Part shown: piece after piece, positions 39,201 through 51,963 of the stretch | Numbering within the stretch: the first letter of the stretch is position 1 | How the letters are laid out: every line of letters starts with the position of its first letter | Assembly (NCBI GenBank): GCA_958450325.1 | Contig: OY288241.1 | Location: forward strand, 44,839,978-44,903,977 | Direction of reading: 5' to 3' | Source of the DNA: Agrostemma githago | Lineage: Eukaryota > Streptophyta > Magnoliopsida > Caryophyllales > Caryophyllaceae | Length of the DNA stretch: 64,000 nt | The notes under the pieces: model-generated | What the model was told of the DNA's origin: nothing | What the model saw: the letters and a program-made list of their open reading frames with translations, nothing else | Database searches by the model: none | Position numbers and translations under genes: made by a program

Positions 39201-42000
39201 AAGACCCATCCCAAAGAACAGTCCAGAGATTGTCGGAAACTGTGTCGAAGAATGTCCAGAGACAAAGATCCGTCTTATAGAATAGTCCAGAGATAGTTGG
39301 AAACAGTCTCTTAGAAAGTCCAGGGACAAAGATCCGTCCCAAATAATATTCCAGAGTTAGTTTCCAACTGTATAAAAGAAAGTCCAGGGACAAAGATCCG
39401 TCCCAAATAACAGTCCAGAGATTGTCGGAAACTATCTCCAAGAAAGTCCAGGGACAAAGATCTGTCCCAAAGAACAGTCCAAAGATAGTCGAAAACTGTC
39501 TCGATAAAAGTCCAAGGACAAAGATCCGTCCCAAATAACAATCCTGAGATAGTCGAAAACAGTCTCGAAGAAAGTCCAGGGACAAAGATCCATCCCCAAG
39601 AATAGTCCAGAGATAGTCGGAAGCTGTCTCGAAGAAAGTCCAGGGACAAAGACCCATCCCAAAGAACAGTTCATAGATTGTCGAAAATTGTCTCGAAGAA
39701 TGTCCATAGACAAAGATCCGTCTTAAAGAATAGTCTAGAGATAGTCGGCAACTGTCTCGAAGAAAGTCCGGGGACAAAGATCCATCCCAAAGAATATTCC
39801 AGATATAGTTTCCAATTGTATAAAAGAAAGTCCAGGGACAAAGATCCGTCCCAAATAACAGTCCAGAGATTGTCGGAAACAATCTCCAAGAAAGTCCAGG
39901 GACAAAGATCTGTCCCAAAGAACAGTCCAGAGATAGTCGAAAACTGTCTCGATAAAAGTTCGATAACAAAGATCTGTCCCAAATAACAGTCCAGAGATAG
40001 TCGGAAACTGTCTCGAAGAAAGTCCAAGGACAAAGATCCATCCCAAAGAATGGTCCAGAGATAGTCGGAAACAGTCTCGAAGAAAGTCCAGGGACAAAGA
40101 CCCATCCCAAAGAACAGTCCAGAGATTGTCGGAAACTGTCTCCAAGAATGTCTAGAGACAAAGATCCGTCTTAAAGAATTGGCCAGAGATAGTCAGAAAC
40201 TGTCTCGAAGAAGGTCCATGGACAAAGATCCGTCCCAAAGAACAGTCCAGAGATTCTCGAAAACTGTGTCGAAGAATGTCCAGGGACAAAGATCCGTCCC
40301 AAAAAATAGTCCAGAGATTGTCGGAAACTATCTCCAAGAAAGTCCAAGGACAAAGATATGTCCCAAAGAACAGTCCAGAGATAGTCGAAAACTGTCTCGA
40401 TAAAAGTCCACGGACAAAGATCCGTCCCAAATAACAGTCCAGAGATAGTCGGAAACTGTCTCGAAGAAAGTCCAGGGACAAAGATCCGTCCCAAAGAACA
40501 GTCAAGAGAAAGTCGGAAACTGTCTCGAAGAAAGTCCAGGGACAAAGATCCATCCCAAAGAATAGTCCAGAGATAGTCGGAAACTGTCTCGAAGAAAGTC
40601 CAGGGACAAAGACCCATCCCAAAGAACAGTCCAGAGATTGTCGGAAACTGTGTCGAAGAATGTCCAGAGACAAAGATCCGTCTTATAGAATAGTCCAGAG
40701 ATAGTTGGAAACAGTCTCTTAGAAAGTCCAGGGACAAAGATCCGTCCCAAATAATATTCCAGAGTTAGTTTCCAACTGTATAAAAGAAAGTCCAGGGACA
40801 AAGATCCGTCCCAAATAACAGTCCAGAGATTGTCGGAAACTATCTCCAAGAAAGTCCAGGGACAAAGATCTGTCCCAAAGAACAGTCCAAAGATAGTCGA
40901 AAACTGTCTCGATAAAAGTCCAAGGACAAAGATCCGTCCCAAATAACAATCCTGAGATAGTCGAAAACAGTCTCGAAGAAAGTCCAGGGACAAAGATCCA
41001 TCCCCAAGAATAGTCCAGAGATAGTCGGAAGCTGTCTCGAAGAAAGTCCAGGGACAAAGACCCATCCCAAAGAACAGTTCATAGATTGTCGAAAATTGTC
41101 TCGAAGAATGTCCATAGACAAAGATCCGTCTTAAAGAATAGTCTAGAGATAGTCGGCAACTGTCTCGAAGAAAGTCCGGGGACAAAGATCCATCCCAAAG
41201 AATATTCCAGATATAGTTTCCAATTGTATAAAAGAAAGTCCAGGGACAAAGATCCGTCCCAAATAACAGTCCAGAGATTGTCGGAAACAATCTCCAAAAA
41301 AGTCCAGGGACAAAGATCTGTCCCAAAGAACAGTCCAGAGATAGTCGAAAACTGTCTCGATAAAAGTCCGATGACAAAGATCCGTCCCAAATAACAGTCC
41401 AGAGATAGTCGGAAACTGTCTCGAAGAAAGTCCAAGGACAAAGATCCACCCCAAAGAATGGTCCAGAGATAGTCGGAAACAGTCTCGAAGAAAGTCCAGG
41501 GACAAAGACCCATCCCAAAGAACAGTCCAGAGATTGTCGGAAACTGTCTCCAAGAATCTCTAGAGACAAAGATCCGTCTTAAAGAATAGTCCAGAGATAG
41601 TCGGAAACTATCTCGAAGAAAGTCCATGGACAAAGATCCGTCCAAAAGAACAGTCCGGAGATTTTTGGAAACTGTGTCGAAGAATGTCCAGGGACAAATA
41701 TCCGTCCCAAAAAATAGTCCAGAGATAGCCGGAAACAGTCTCGAAGAAAGTCCAGGGACAAAGATCCGTCCCAAAGAATATTCCAGAGATAGTTTCCAAC
41801 TGTATAAAAGGAAGTCCAGGGACAAATATCCGTCCCAAATAACAGTCCAGAGATTGTCGGAAACTATCTCCAAGAAAGTCCAGGGACAAAGATATGTCCC
41901 AAAGAACAGTCCAGAGATAGTCGAAAACTGTCTCGATAAAAGTCCACGGACAAAGATCCGTCCCAAATAACAGTCCAGAGATAGTCGGAAACTGTCTCGA
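33201..42000 (+). repeat. 2,048-bp higher-order repeat (32 monomers), about four copies
   Basis: The same order of variants recurs at 2,048-bp steps: for example the block at 34998-36065 returns at 37046-38113 and 39094-40161, then at 40502-41569 after a shortened 1,408-bp (22-monomer) step. Copies differ by very few substitutions, so this is one of the youngest or best homogenised parts of the array. The left limit is the N gap. Confidence 0.85.
34932..34995 (+). repeat. Reference satellite monomer (64 bp, two halves)
   Basis: This copy matches the consensus judged by eye. It divides into half A (34932-34964, 33 bp) and half B (34965-34995, 31 bp). Both halves open with AGTCCAG(A/G)GA and close with GTC(T/C)C(G/A)AAGAA, so the unit looks like a diverged dimer of a roughly 32-bp ancestor. 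Half A has inverted arms GAGATAGT (34938-34945) and ACTGTCTC (34951-34958) with one T-G mismatch that would be a wobble pair in RNA. Half B has the dyad box GGGACAAAGATCCGTCCC (34971-34988). GC content is 31 of 64. No protein-coding function is inferred. Confidence 0.9.
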
Positions 42001-42099
42001 AAAAACTCCAGGGACAAAGATCCGTCCCAAAGAACAGTCAAGAGAAAGTCGGCAACTGTCACGAAGAAAGTCCAGGGACAAAGATCCATCCCAAAGAAT

Positions 42100-45000
42100 A
42101 GTCCATAGATAGTCGGAAACTGTCTCGATGAAAGTCCAGGGACAAAGACCCATCCCAAAGAACAGTTCAGAGATTGTCTAAAATTGTCTCGAAGAATGTC
42201 CAGAGACAAAGATCCGTCTTAAAGAATAGTCTAGAGATAGTAGGCAACTGTCTCGAAGAAAGTTCAGGGACAAAGATCCATCCCAAAGAATATTCCAGAG
42301 ATAGTTTCCAACTGTATAAAAGAAAGTCCAGGGACAAAGATCCGTCCCAAATAACAGTCCAGAGATTGTCGGAAACTATCTCCAAGAAAGTCCAGGGACG
42401 AAGATCTGTCCCAAAGAACAGTCCAGAGATAGTCGAAAACTGTCTCGATAAAAGTCCAATGACAAAGATCCGTCCCAAATAACAGTCCAGAGATAGTCGG
42501 AAACTGTCTCGAAGAAAGTCCAAGGACAAAGATCCATCCCAAAGAATGGTCCAGAGATAGTCGGAAACAGTCTCGAAGAAAGTCCAGGGACAAAGACCCA
42601 TCCCAAAGAATAGTCCAGAGATAGTCGGAAACTGTCTCGAAGAAAGTCCAGGGACAAAGACCCATCCCAAAGAACAGTCCAGAGATTGTCGGAAACTGTC
42701 TCGAAGAATGTCCAGAGACAAAGATCCGTCTTTAAGAATAGTCCAGAGATAGTCGAAAACAGTCTCATAGAAAGTCCAGGGACAAAGATCCGTCCCAAAT
42801 AACAGTCCAGAGATTGTCGGAAACTATCTCCAAGAAAGTCCAGGGACAAAGATCTGTCCCAAAGGACAGTCCAAAGATAGTCGAAAACTGTCTCGATAAA
42901 AGTCCAAGGACAAAGATCCGTCCCAAATAACATTCCAGAGATAGTCGAAAACTGTCTCGAAGAAAGTCCAGGGACAAAGATCCATCCCAAATAATAGTCC
43001 AGAGATAGTCGGAAACTGTCTCGATGAAAGTCCAGGGACAAAGACCCATCTCAAAGAACAGTTCAGAGATTGTCTAAAATTGTCTCGAAGAATGTCCAGA
43101 GACAAAGATCCATCCCAAAGAAAATTCCAGAGATAGTTTCCAACTGTATAAAAGAAAGTCCAGGGACAAAGATCCGTCCCAAATAACAGTCCAGAGATTG
43201 TCGGAAACTATCTCCAAGAAAGTCCAGGGACGAAGATCTGTCCCAAAGAACAGTCCAGAGATAGTCAAAAACTGTCTCGATAAAAGTTCAATGACAAAGA
43301 TCCGTCCCAAATAACAGTCCAGAGATAGTCGGAAACTGTCTCGAAGAAAGTCCAGGGACAAAGATCCTTCCGAAAGAATAGTCCAGTGATAGTCGGAAAC
43401 TGTCTCGAAGAAAGTCCAGGGACAAAGATCCGTCCCAAAGAACAGTCTAGAGATTCTCGGAAACTGTGTCGAAGAATGTCCAGGGACAAAGATCCGTCCC
43501 AAAAAATAGTCGACAGATAGTCGGAAATAGTCTCGAAGAAAGTCCAGGGCCATAGATCTGTCCCAAAGAATAGTCCAGAGATAGTCGGAAACTGTCTCGA
43601 AGAAAGTCCAGGGACAAAGACCCATCCCAAAGAACAGTCCAGAGATTGTCGGAAACTGTCTCCAAGAATGTCTAGAGACAAAGATCCGTCTTAAAGAATA
43701 GTCCAGAGATAGTCAGAAACTGTCTCGAAGAAAGTCCATGGACAAAGATCCGTCCCAAAAAATAGTCCAGAGATTGTCGGAAACTATCTCCAAGAAAGTC
43801 CAAGGACAAAGATATGTCCCAAAGAACAGTCCAGAGATAGTCGAAAACTGTCTCGATAAAAGTCGACGGACAAAGATCCGTCCCAAAGAACAGTCAAGAG
43901 AAAGTCGGCAACTGTCTCGAAGAAAGTCCAGGGACAAAGATCCATCCCAAAGAATAGTCCAGAGATAGTCGGAAACTGTCTCGAAGAAAGTCCAGGGACA
44001 AAGACCCATCCCTAAGAACAGTCCAGAGATTGTCGGAAACTGTGTCGAAGAATGTCTAGAGACAAAGATCCGTCTTATAGAATAGTCCAGAGATAGTCGG
44101 AAACAGTCTCTTAGAAAGTCCAGGGACAAAGATCCGTCCCAAAGAATATTCCAGAGTTAGTTTCCTACTGTATAAAAGAAAGTCCAGGGACAAAGATCCG
44201 TCCCAAAGAACAGTCCAAAGATAGTCGAAAACTGTCTCGATAAAAGTCCAAGGACAAAGATCCGTCCCAAATAACAATCCTGAGATATTCGAAAACAGTC
44301 TCGAAGAAATACCAGGGACAAAGATCCATCTCAAAGAATAGTCCAGAGATAGTCGGAAGCTGTCTCGAAGAAAGTCCAGGGACAAAGACCCATCCCAAAG
44401 AACAGTTCACAGATTGTCGAAAATTGTCTCGAAGAATGTCCATAGACAAAGATCCGTCCCAAAGAAAATTCCAGAGATAGTTTCCAACTGTATAAAAGAA
44501 AGTCCAGGGACAAAGATCCGTCCCAAATAACAGTCCAGAGATTGTCGGAAACTATCTCCAAGAAAGTCCAGGGACGAAGATCTGTCCCAAAGAACAGTCC
44601 AGAGATAGTCGAAAACTGTCTCGATAAAAGTCCAATGACAAAGATCCGTCCCAAATAACAGTCCAGAGATAGTCGGAAACTGTCTCGAAGAAAGTCCAAG
44701 GACAAAGATCCATCCCAAAGAATGGTCCAGAGATAGTCGGAAACAGTCTCGAAGAAAGTCCAGGGACAAAGACCCATCCCAAAGAACAGTCCAGAGATTG
44801 TCGGAAACTGTCTCCAAGAATGTCTAGAGACAAAGATCCGTCTTAAAGAATAGTCCAGAGATAGTCGGAAACTATCTCGAAGAAAGTCCATGGACAAAGA
44901 TCCGTCCCAAAGAACAGTCCAGAGATTTTTGGAAACTGTGTCGAAGAATGTCCAGGGACAAATATCCGTCCCAAAAAATAGTCCAGAGATAGCCGGAAAC

Positions 45001-48000
45001 AGTCTCGAAGAAAGTCCAGGGACAAAGATCCGTCCCAAAGAATATTCCAGAGATAGTTTCCAACTGTATAAAAGGTAGTCCAGGGACAAATATCCGTCCC
45101 AAATAACAGTCCAGAGATTGTCGGAAACTATCTCCAAGAAAGTCCAGAAACAAAGATATGTCCCAAAGAACAGTCCAGAGATAGTCGAAAACTGTCTCGA
45201 TAAAAGTCCACGGACAAAGATCCGTCCCAAATAACAGTCCAGAGATAGTCGGAAACTGTCTCGAAAAAACTCCAGGGACAAAGATCCGTCCCAAAGAACA
45301 GTCAAGAGAAAGTCGGCAACTGTCACGAAGAAAGTCCAGGGACAAAGACCCATCCCAAAGAACAGTCCAGAGATTGTCGGAAACTGTCTCGAAGAATGTC
45401 CAGAGACAAAGATCCGTCTTTAAGAATAGTCCAGAGATAGTCGAAAACAGTCTCATAGAAAGTCCAGGGACAAAGATCCGTCCCAAATAACAGTCCAGGG
45501 ATTGTCGGAAACTATCTCCTAGAAAGTCCAGGGACAAAGATCTGTCCCAAAGGACAGTCCAAAGATAGTCGAAAACTGTCTCGATAAAAGTCCAAGGACC
45601 AAGATCCGTCCCATAGAACAGTCAAGAGAAAGTCGGCAACTGTCACGAAGAAAGTCCAGGGACAAAGATCCATCCCAAAGAATAGTCCATAGATAGTCGG
45701 AAACTGTCTCGATGAAAGTCCAGGGACAAAGACCCATCCCAAAGAACAGTTCAGAGATTGTCTAAAATTGTCTCGAAGAATGTCCAGAGACAAAGATCCG
45801 TCTTAAAGAATAGTCTAGAGATAGTAGGCAACTGTCTCGAAGAAAGTTCAGGGACAAAGATCCATCCCAAAGAATATTCCAGAGATAGTTTCCAACTGTA
45901 TAAAAGAAAGTCCAGGGACAAAGATCCGTCCCAAATAACAGTCCAGAGATTGTCGGAAACTATCTCCAAGAAAGTCCAGGGACGAAGATCTGTCCCAAAG
46001 AACAGTCCAGAGATAGTCGAAAACTGTCTCGATAAAAGTCCAATGACAAAGATCCGTCCCAAATAACAGTCCAGAGATAGTCGGAAACTGTCTCGAAGAA
46101 AGTCCAAGGACAAAGATCCATCCCAAAGAATGGTCCAGAGATAGTCGGAAACAGTCTCGAAGAAAGTCCAGGGACAAAGACCCATCCCAAAGAATAGTCC
46201 AGAGATAGTCGGAAACTGTCTCGAAGAAAGTCCAGGGACAAAGACCCATCCCAAAGAACAGTCCAGAGATTGTCGGAAACTGTCTCGAAGAATGTCCAGA
46301 GACAAAGATCCGTCTTTAAGAATAGTCTAGAGATAGTTGAAAACAGTCTCATAGAAAGTCCAGGGACAAAGATCCGTCCCAAATAACAGTCCAGAGATTG
46401 TCGGAAACTATCTCCAAGAAAGTCCAGGGACAAAGATCTGTCCCAAAGGACAGTCCAAAGATAGTCGAAAACTGTCTCGATAAAAGTCCAAGGACAAAGA
46501 TCCGTCCCAAATAACATTCCAGAGATAGTCGGAAACTGTCTCGAAGAAAGTCCAGGGACAAAGATCCATCCCAAATAATAGTCCAGAGATAGTCGGAAAC
46601 TGTCTCGATGAAAGTCCAGGGACAAAGACCCATCTCAAAGAACAGTTCAGAGATTGTCTAAAATTGTCTCGAAGAATGTCCAGAGACAAAGATCCATCCC
46701 AAAGAAAATTCCAGAGATAGTTTCCAACTGTATAAAAGAAAGTCCAGGGACAAAGATCCGTCCCAAATAACAGTCCAGAGATTGTCGGAAACTATCTCCA
46801 AGAAAGTCCAGGGACGAAGATCTGTCCCAAAGAACAGTCCAGAGATAGTCAAAAACTGTCTCGATAAAAGTTCAATGACAAAGATCCGTCCCAAATAACA
46901 GTCCAGAGATAGTCGGAAACTGTCTCGAAGAAAGTCCAGGGACAAAGATCCTTCCGAAAGAATAGTCCAGTGATAGTCGGAAACTGTCTCGAAGAAAGTC
47001 CAGGGACAAAGATCCGTCCCAAAGAACAGTCTAGAGATTCTCGGAAACTGTGTCGAAGAATGTCCAGGGACAAAGATCCGTCCCAAAAAATAGTCGACAG
47101 ATAGTCGGAAATAGTCTCGAAGAAAGTCCAGGGCCATAGATCTGTCCCAAAGAATAGTCCAGAGATAGTCGGAAACTGTCTCGAAGAAAGTCCAGGGACA
47201 AAGACCCATCCCAAAGAACAGTCCAGAGATTGTCGGAAACTGTCTCCAAGAATGTCTAGAGACAAAGATCCGTCTTAAAGAATAGTCCAGAGATAGTCAG
47301 AAACTGTCTCGAAGAAAGTCCATGGACAAAGATCCGTCCCAAAAAATAGTCCAGAGATTGTCGGAAACTATCTCCAAGAAAGTCCAAGGACAAAGATATG
47401 TCCCAAAGAACAGTCCAGAGATAGTCGAAAACTGTCTCGATAAAAGTCCACGGACAAAGATCCGTCCCAAAGAACAGTCAAGAGAAAGTCGGCAACTGTC
47501 TCGAAGAAAGTCCAGGGACAAAGATCCATCCCAAAGAATAGTCCAGAGATAGTCGGAAACTGTCTCGAAGAAAGTCCAGGGACAAAGACCCATCCCTAAG
47601 AACAGTCCAGAGATTGTCGGAAACTGTGTCGAAGAATGTCTAGAGACAAAGATCCGTCTTATAGAATAGTCCAGAGATAGTCGGAAACAGTCTCTTAGAA
47701 AGTCCAGGGACAAAGATCCGTCCCAAAGAATATTCCAGAGTTAGTTTCCTACTGTATAAAAGAAAGTCCAGGGACAAAGATCCGTCCCAAAGAACAGTCC
47801 AAAGATAGTCGAAAACTGTCTCGATAAAAGTCCAAGGACAAAGATCCGTCCCAAATAACAATCCTGAGATATTCGAAAACAGTCTCGAAGAAAGTCCAGG
47901 GACAAAGATCCATCTCAAAGAATAGTCCAGAGATAGTCGGAAGCTGTCTCGAAGAAAGTCCAGGGACAAAGACCCATCCCAAAGAACAGTTCACAGATTG

Positions 48001-49700
48001 TCGAAAATTGTCTCGAAGAATGTCCATAGACAAAGATCCGTCCCAAAGAAAATTCCAGAGATAGTTTCCAACTGTATAAAAGAAAGTCCAGGGACAAAGA
48101 TCCGTCCCAAATAACAGTCCAGAGATTGTCGGAAACTATCTCCAAGAAAGTCCAGGGACGAAGATCTGTCCCAAAGAACAGTCCAGAGATAGTCGAAAAC
48201 TGTCTCGATAAAAGTCCAATGACAAAGATCCGTCCCAAATAACAGTCCAGAGATAGTCGGAAACTGTCTCGAAGAAAGTCCAAGGACAAAGATCCATCCC
48301 AAAGAATGGTCCAGAGATAGTCGGAAACAGTCTCGAAGAAAGTCCAGGGACAAAGACCCATCCCAAAGAACAGTCCAGAGATTGTCGGAAACTGTCTCCA
48401 AGAATGTCTAGAGACAAAGATCCGTCTTAAAGAATAGTCCAGAGATAGTCGGAAACTATCTCGAAGAAAGTCCATGGACAAAGATCTGTCCCAAAGAACA
48501 GTCCAGAGATTTTTGGAAACTGTGTCGAAGAATGTCCAGGGACAAATATCCGTCCCAAAAAATAGTCCAGAGATAGCCGGAAACAGTCTCGAAGAAAGTC
48601 CAGGGACAAAGATCCGTCCCAAAGAATATTCCAGAGATAGTTTCCAACTGTATAAAAGGTAGTCCAGGGACAAATATCCGTCCCAAATAACAGTCCAGAG
48701 ATTGTCGGAAACTATCTCCAAGAAAGTCCAGAAACAAAGATATGTCCCAAAGAACAGTCCAGAGATAGTCGAAAACTGTCTCGATAAAAGTCCACGGACA
48801 AAGATCCGTCCCAAATAACAGTCCAGAGATAGTCGGAAACTGTCTCGAAAAAACTCCAGGGACAAAGATCCGTCCCAAAGAACAGTCAAGAGAAAGTCGG
48901 CAACTGTCACGAAGAAAGTCCAGGGACAAAGACCCATCCCAAAGAACAGTCCAGAGATTGTCGGAAACTGTCTCGAAGAATGTCCAGAGACAAAGATCCG
49001 TCTTTAAGAATAGTCCAGAGATAGTCGAAAACAGTCTCATAGAAAGTCCAGGGACAAAGATCCGTCCCAAATAACAGTCCAGGGATTGTCGGAAACTATC
49101 TCCTAGAAAGTCCAGGGACAAAGATCTGTCCCAAAGGACAGTCCAAAGATAGTCGAAAACTGTCTCGATAAAAGTCCAAGGACCAAGATCCGTCCCATAG
49201 AACAGTCAAGAGAAAGTCGGCAACTGTCACGAAGAAAGTCCAGGGACAAAGATCCATCCCAAAGAATAGTCCATAGATAGTCGGAAACTGTCTCGATGAA
49301 AGTCCAGGGACAAAGACCCATCCCAAAGAACAGTTCAGAGATTGTCTAAAATTGTCTCGAAGAATGTCCAGAGACAAAGATCCGTCTTAAAGAATAGTCT
49401 AGAGATAGTAGGCAACTGTCTCGAAGAAAGTTCAGGGACAAAGATCCATCCCAAAGAATATTCCAGAGATAGTTTCCAACTGTATAAAAGAAAGTCCAGG
49501 GACAAAGATCCGTCCCAAATAACAGTCCAGAGATTGTCGGAAACTATCTCCAAGAAAGTCCAGGGACGAAGATCTGTCCCAAAGAACAGTCCAGAGATAG
49601 TCGAAAACTGTCTCGATAAAAGTCCAATGACAAAGATCCGTCCCAAATAACAGTCCAGAGATAGTCGGAAACTGTCTCGAAGAAAGTCCAGGGACAAAGA
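42100..49700 (+). repeat. 3,584-bp higher-order repeat (56 monomers), about 2.1 copies
   Basis: The block starting about 42167 is repeated from 45751 and begins again at 49335, a period of 3,584 bp. Shared markers include the TAGTAGGCAACTG unit, the GACGAAGATCTGTCCC unit, GATCCTTCCGAAAG and AGGACCAAGATCC. The first two copies are nearly identical by eye. The unit contains pieces of the 2,048-bp repeat rearranged into a longer order. Confidence 0.85.
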
Positions 49701-51963
49701 TCCATCCGAAAGAATAGTCCAGTGATAGTCGGAAACTCTCTCGAAGAAAGTCCAGGGACAAAGATCCGTCCCAAAGAACAGTCCAGAGATTCTCGGAAAC
49801 TGTGTCGAAGAATGTCCAGGGACAAAGATCTGTCCCAAAAAATAGTCGACAGATAGTCGGAAATAGTCTCGAAGAAAGTCCAGGGCCAAAGATCTGTCCC
49901 AAAGAATAGTCCAGAGATAGTCGGAAACTGTCTCGAAGAAAGTCCAGGGACAAAGACCCATCCCAAAGAACAGTCCAGAGATTGTCGGAAACTGTCTCCA
50001 AGAATGTCTAGAGCCATAGATCCGTCTTAAAGAATAGTCCAGAGATAGTCAGAAACTGTCTCGGAGAAAGTCCATGGACAAAGATCCGTCCCAAAGATCA
50101 GTCCAGAGATTCTCGGAAACTGTGTCGAAGAATGTCCAGGGACAAAGATCCGTCCCAAAAAATAGTCCAGAGATTGTCGGAAACTATCTCAAAGAAAGTC
50201 CAAGGACAAAGATATGTCCCAAAGAACAGTCCAGAGATAGTCGAAAACTGTCTCGATAAAAGTCCACGGACAAAGATCCGTCCCAAATAACAGTCCAGAG
50301 ATAGTCGGAAACTGTCTCGAAGAAAGTCCAGGGACAAAGATCCGTCCCAAAGAACAGTCAAGAGAAAGTCGGCAACTGTCTCGAAGAAAGTCCAGGGACA
50401 ATGATCCATCCTAAAGAATAGTCCAGAGATAGTCGGAAACTGTCTCGAAGAAAGTCCAGGGACAAAGACTCATCCCAAAGAACAGTCCAGAGATTGTCGG
50501 AAACTGTGTCGAAGAATGTCCATAGACAAAAATCCGTCTTATAGAATACTCCAAAGATAGTCGGAAACAGTCTCTTAGAAAGTCCAGGGACAAAGATCCG
50601 TCCCAAAGAATATTCCAGAGATAGTTTCCAATTGTATAAAAGAAAGTCCAGGGACAAAGATCCGTCCCAAATAACAGTCCAGAGATTGTCGGAAACTATC
50701 TCCAAGAAAGTCCAGGGACAAAGATCTGTCCCAATGAACAGTCCAAAGATAGTCGAAAACTGTCTCGATAAAAGTCCAAGGACAAAGATCCGTCCCAAAT
50801 AACAGTCCAGAGATAGTCGGAAACTGTCTCGAAGAAAGTCCAGGGACAAAGATCCATCCGAAAGAATAGTCCAGTGATAGTCGGAAACTGTCTCGAAGAA
50901 AGTCCAGGGACAAAGATCCGTCCCAAAGAACAGTCCAGAGATTCTCGGAAACTGTGTCGAAGAATGTCCAGGGACAAAGATCCGTCCCAAAAAATAGTCG
51001 ACAGATAGTCGGAAATAGTCTCGAAGAAAGTCCAGGGCCAAAGATCTGTCCCAAAGAATAGTCCAGAGATAGTCGGAAACTGTCTCGAAGAAAGTCCAGG
51101 GACAAAGACCCATCCCAAAGAACAGTCCAGAGATTGTCGGAAACTGTCTCCAAGAATGTCTAGAGCCATAGATCCGTCTTAAAGAATAGTCCAGAGATAG
51201 TCAGAAACTGTCTCGGAGAAAGTCCATGGACAAAGATCCGTCCCAAAGATCAGTCCAGAGATTCTCGGAAACTGTGTCGAAGAATGTCCAGGGACAAAGA
51301 TCCGTCCCAAAAAATAGTCCAGAGATTGTCGGAAACTATCTCCAAGAAAGTCCAAGGACAAAGATATGTCCCAAAGAACAGTCCAGAGATAGTCGAAAAC
51401 TGTCTCGATAAAAGTCCACGGACAAAGATCCGTCCCAAATAACAGTCCAGAGATAGTCGGAAACTGTCTCGAAGAAAGTCCAGGGACAAAGATCCGTCCC
51501 AAAGAACAGTCAAGAGAAAGTCGGCAACTGTCTCGAAGAAAGTCCAGGGACAATGATCCATCCTAAAGAATAGTCCAGAGATAGTCGGAAACTGTCTCGA
51601 AGAAAGTCCAGGGACAAAGACTCATCCCAAAGAACAGTCCAGAGATTGTCGGAAACTGTGTCGAAGAATGTCCAGAGACAAAAATCCGTCTTATAGAATA
51701 CTCCAGAGATAGTCGGAAACAGTCTCTTAGAAAGTCCAGGGACAAAGATCCGTCCCAAAGAATATTCCAGAGATAGTTTCCAATTGTATAAAAGAAAGTC
51801 CAGGGACAAAGATCCGTCCCAAATAACAGTCCAGAGATTGTCGGAAACTATCTCCAAGAAAGTCCAGGGACAAAGATCTGTCCCAATGAACAGTCCAAAG
51901 ATAGTCGAAAACTGTCTCGATAAAAGTCCAAGGACAAAGATCCGTCCCAAATAACAGTCCTGA
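49660..51963 (+). repeat. 1,152-bp higher-order repeat (18 monomers), two copies
   Basis: About 49660-50811 recurs in 50812-51963 at a shift of 1,152 bp. Diagnostic units are GAGCCATAGATCC (about 50011/51163), the CCCAAAGATCAGTCC unit (about 50090/51242) and GACAAAGACTCATCCC (about 50461/51613). Confidence 0.75.
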
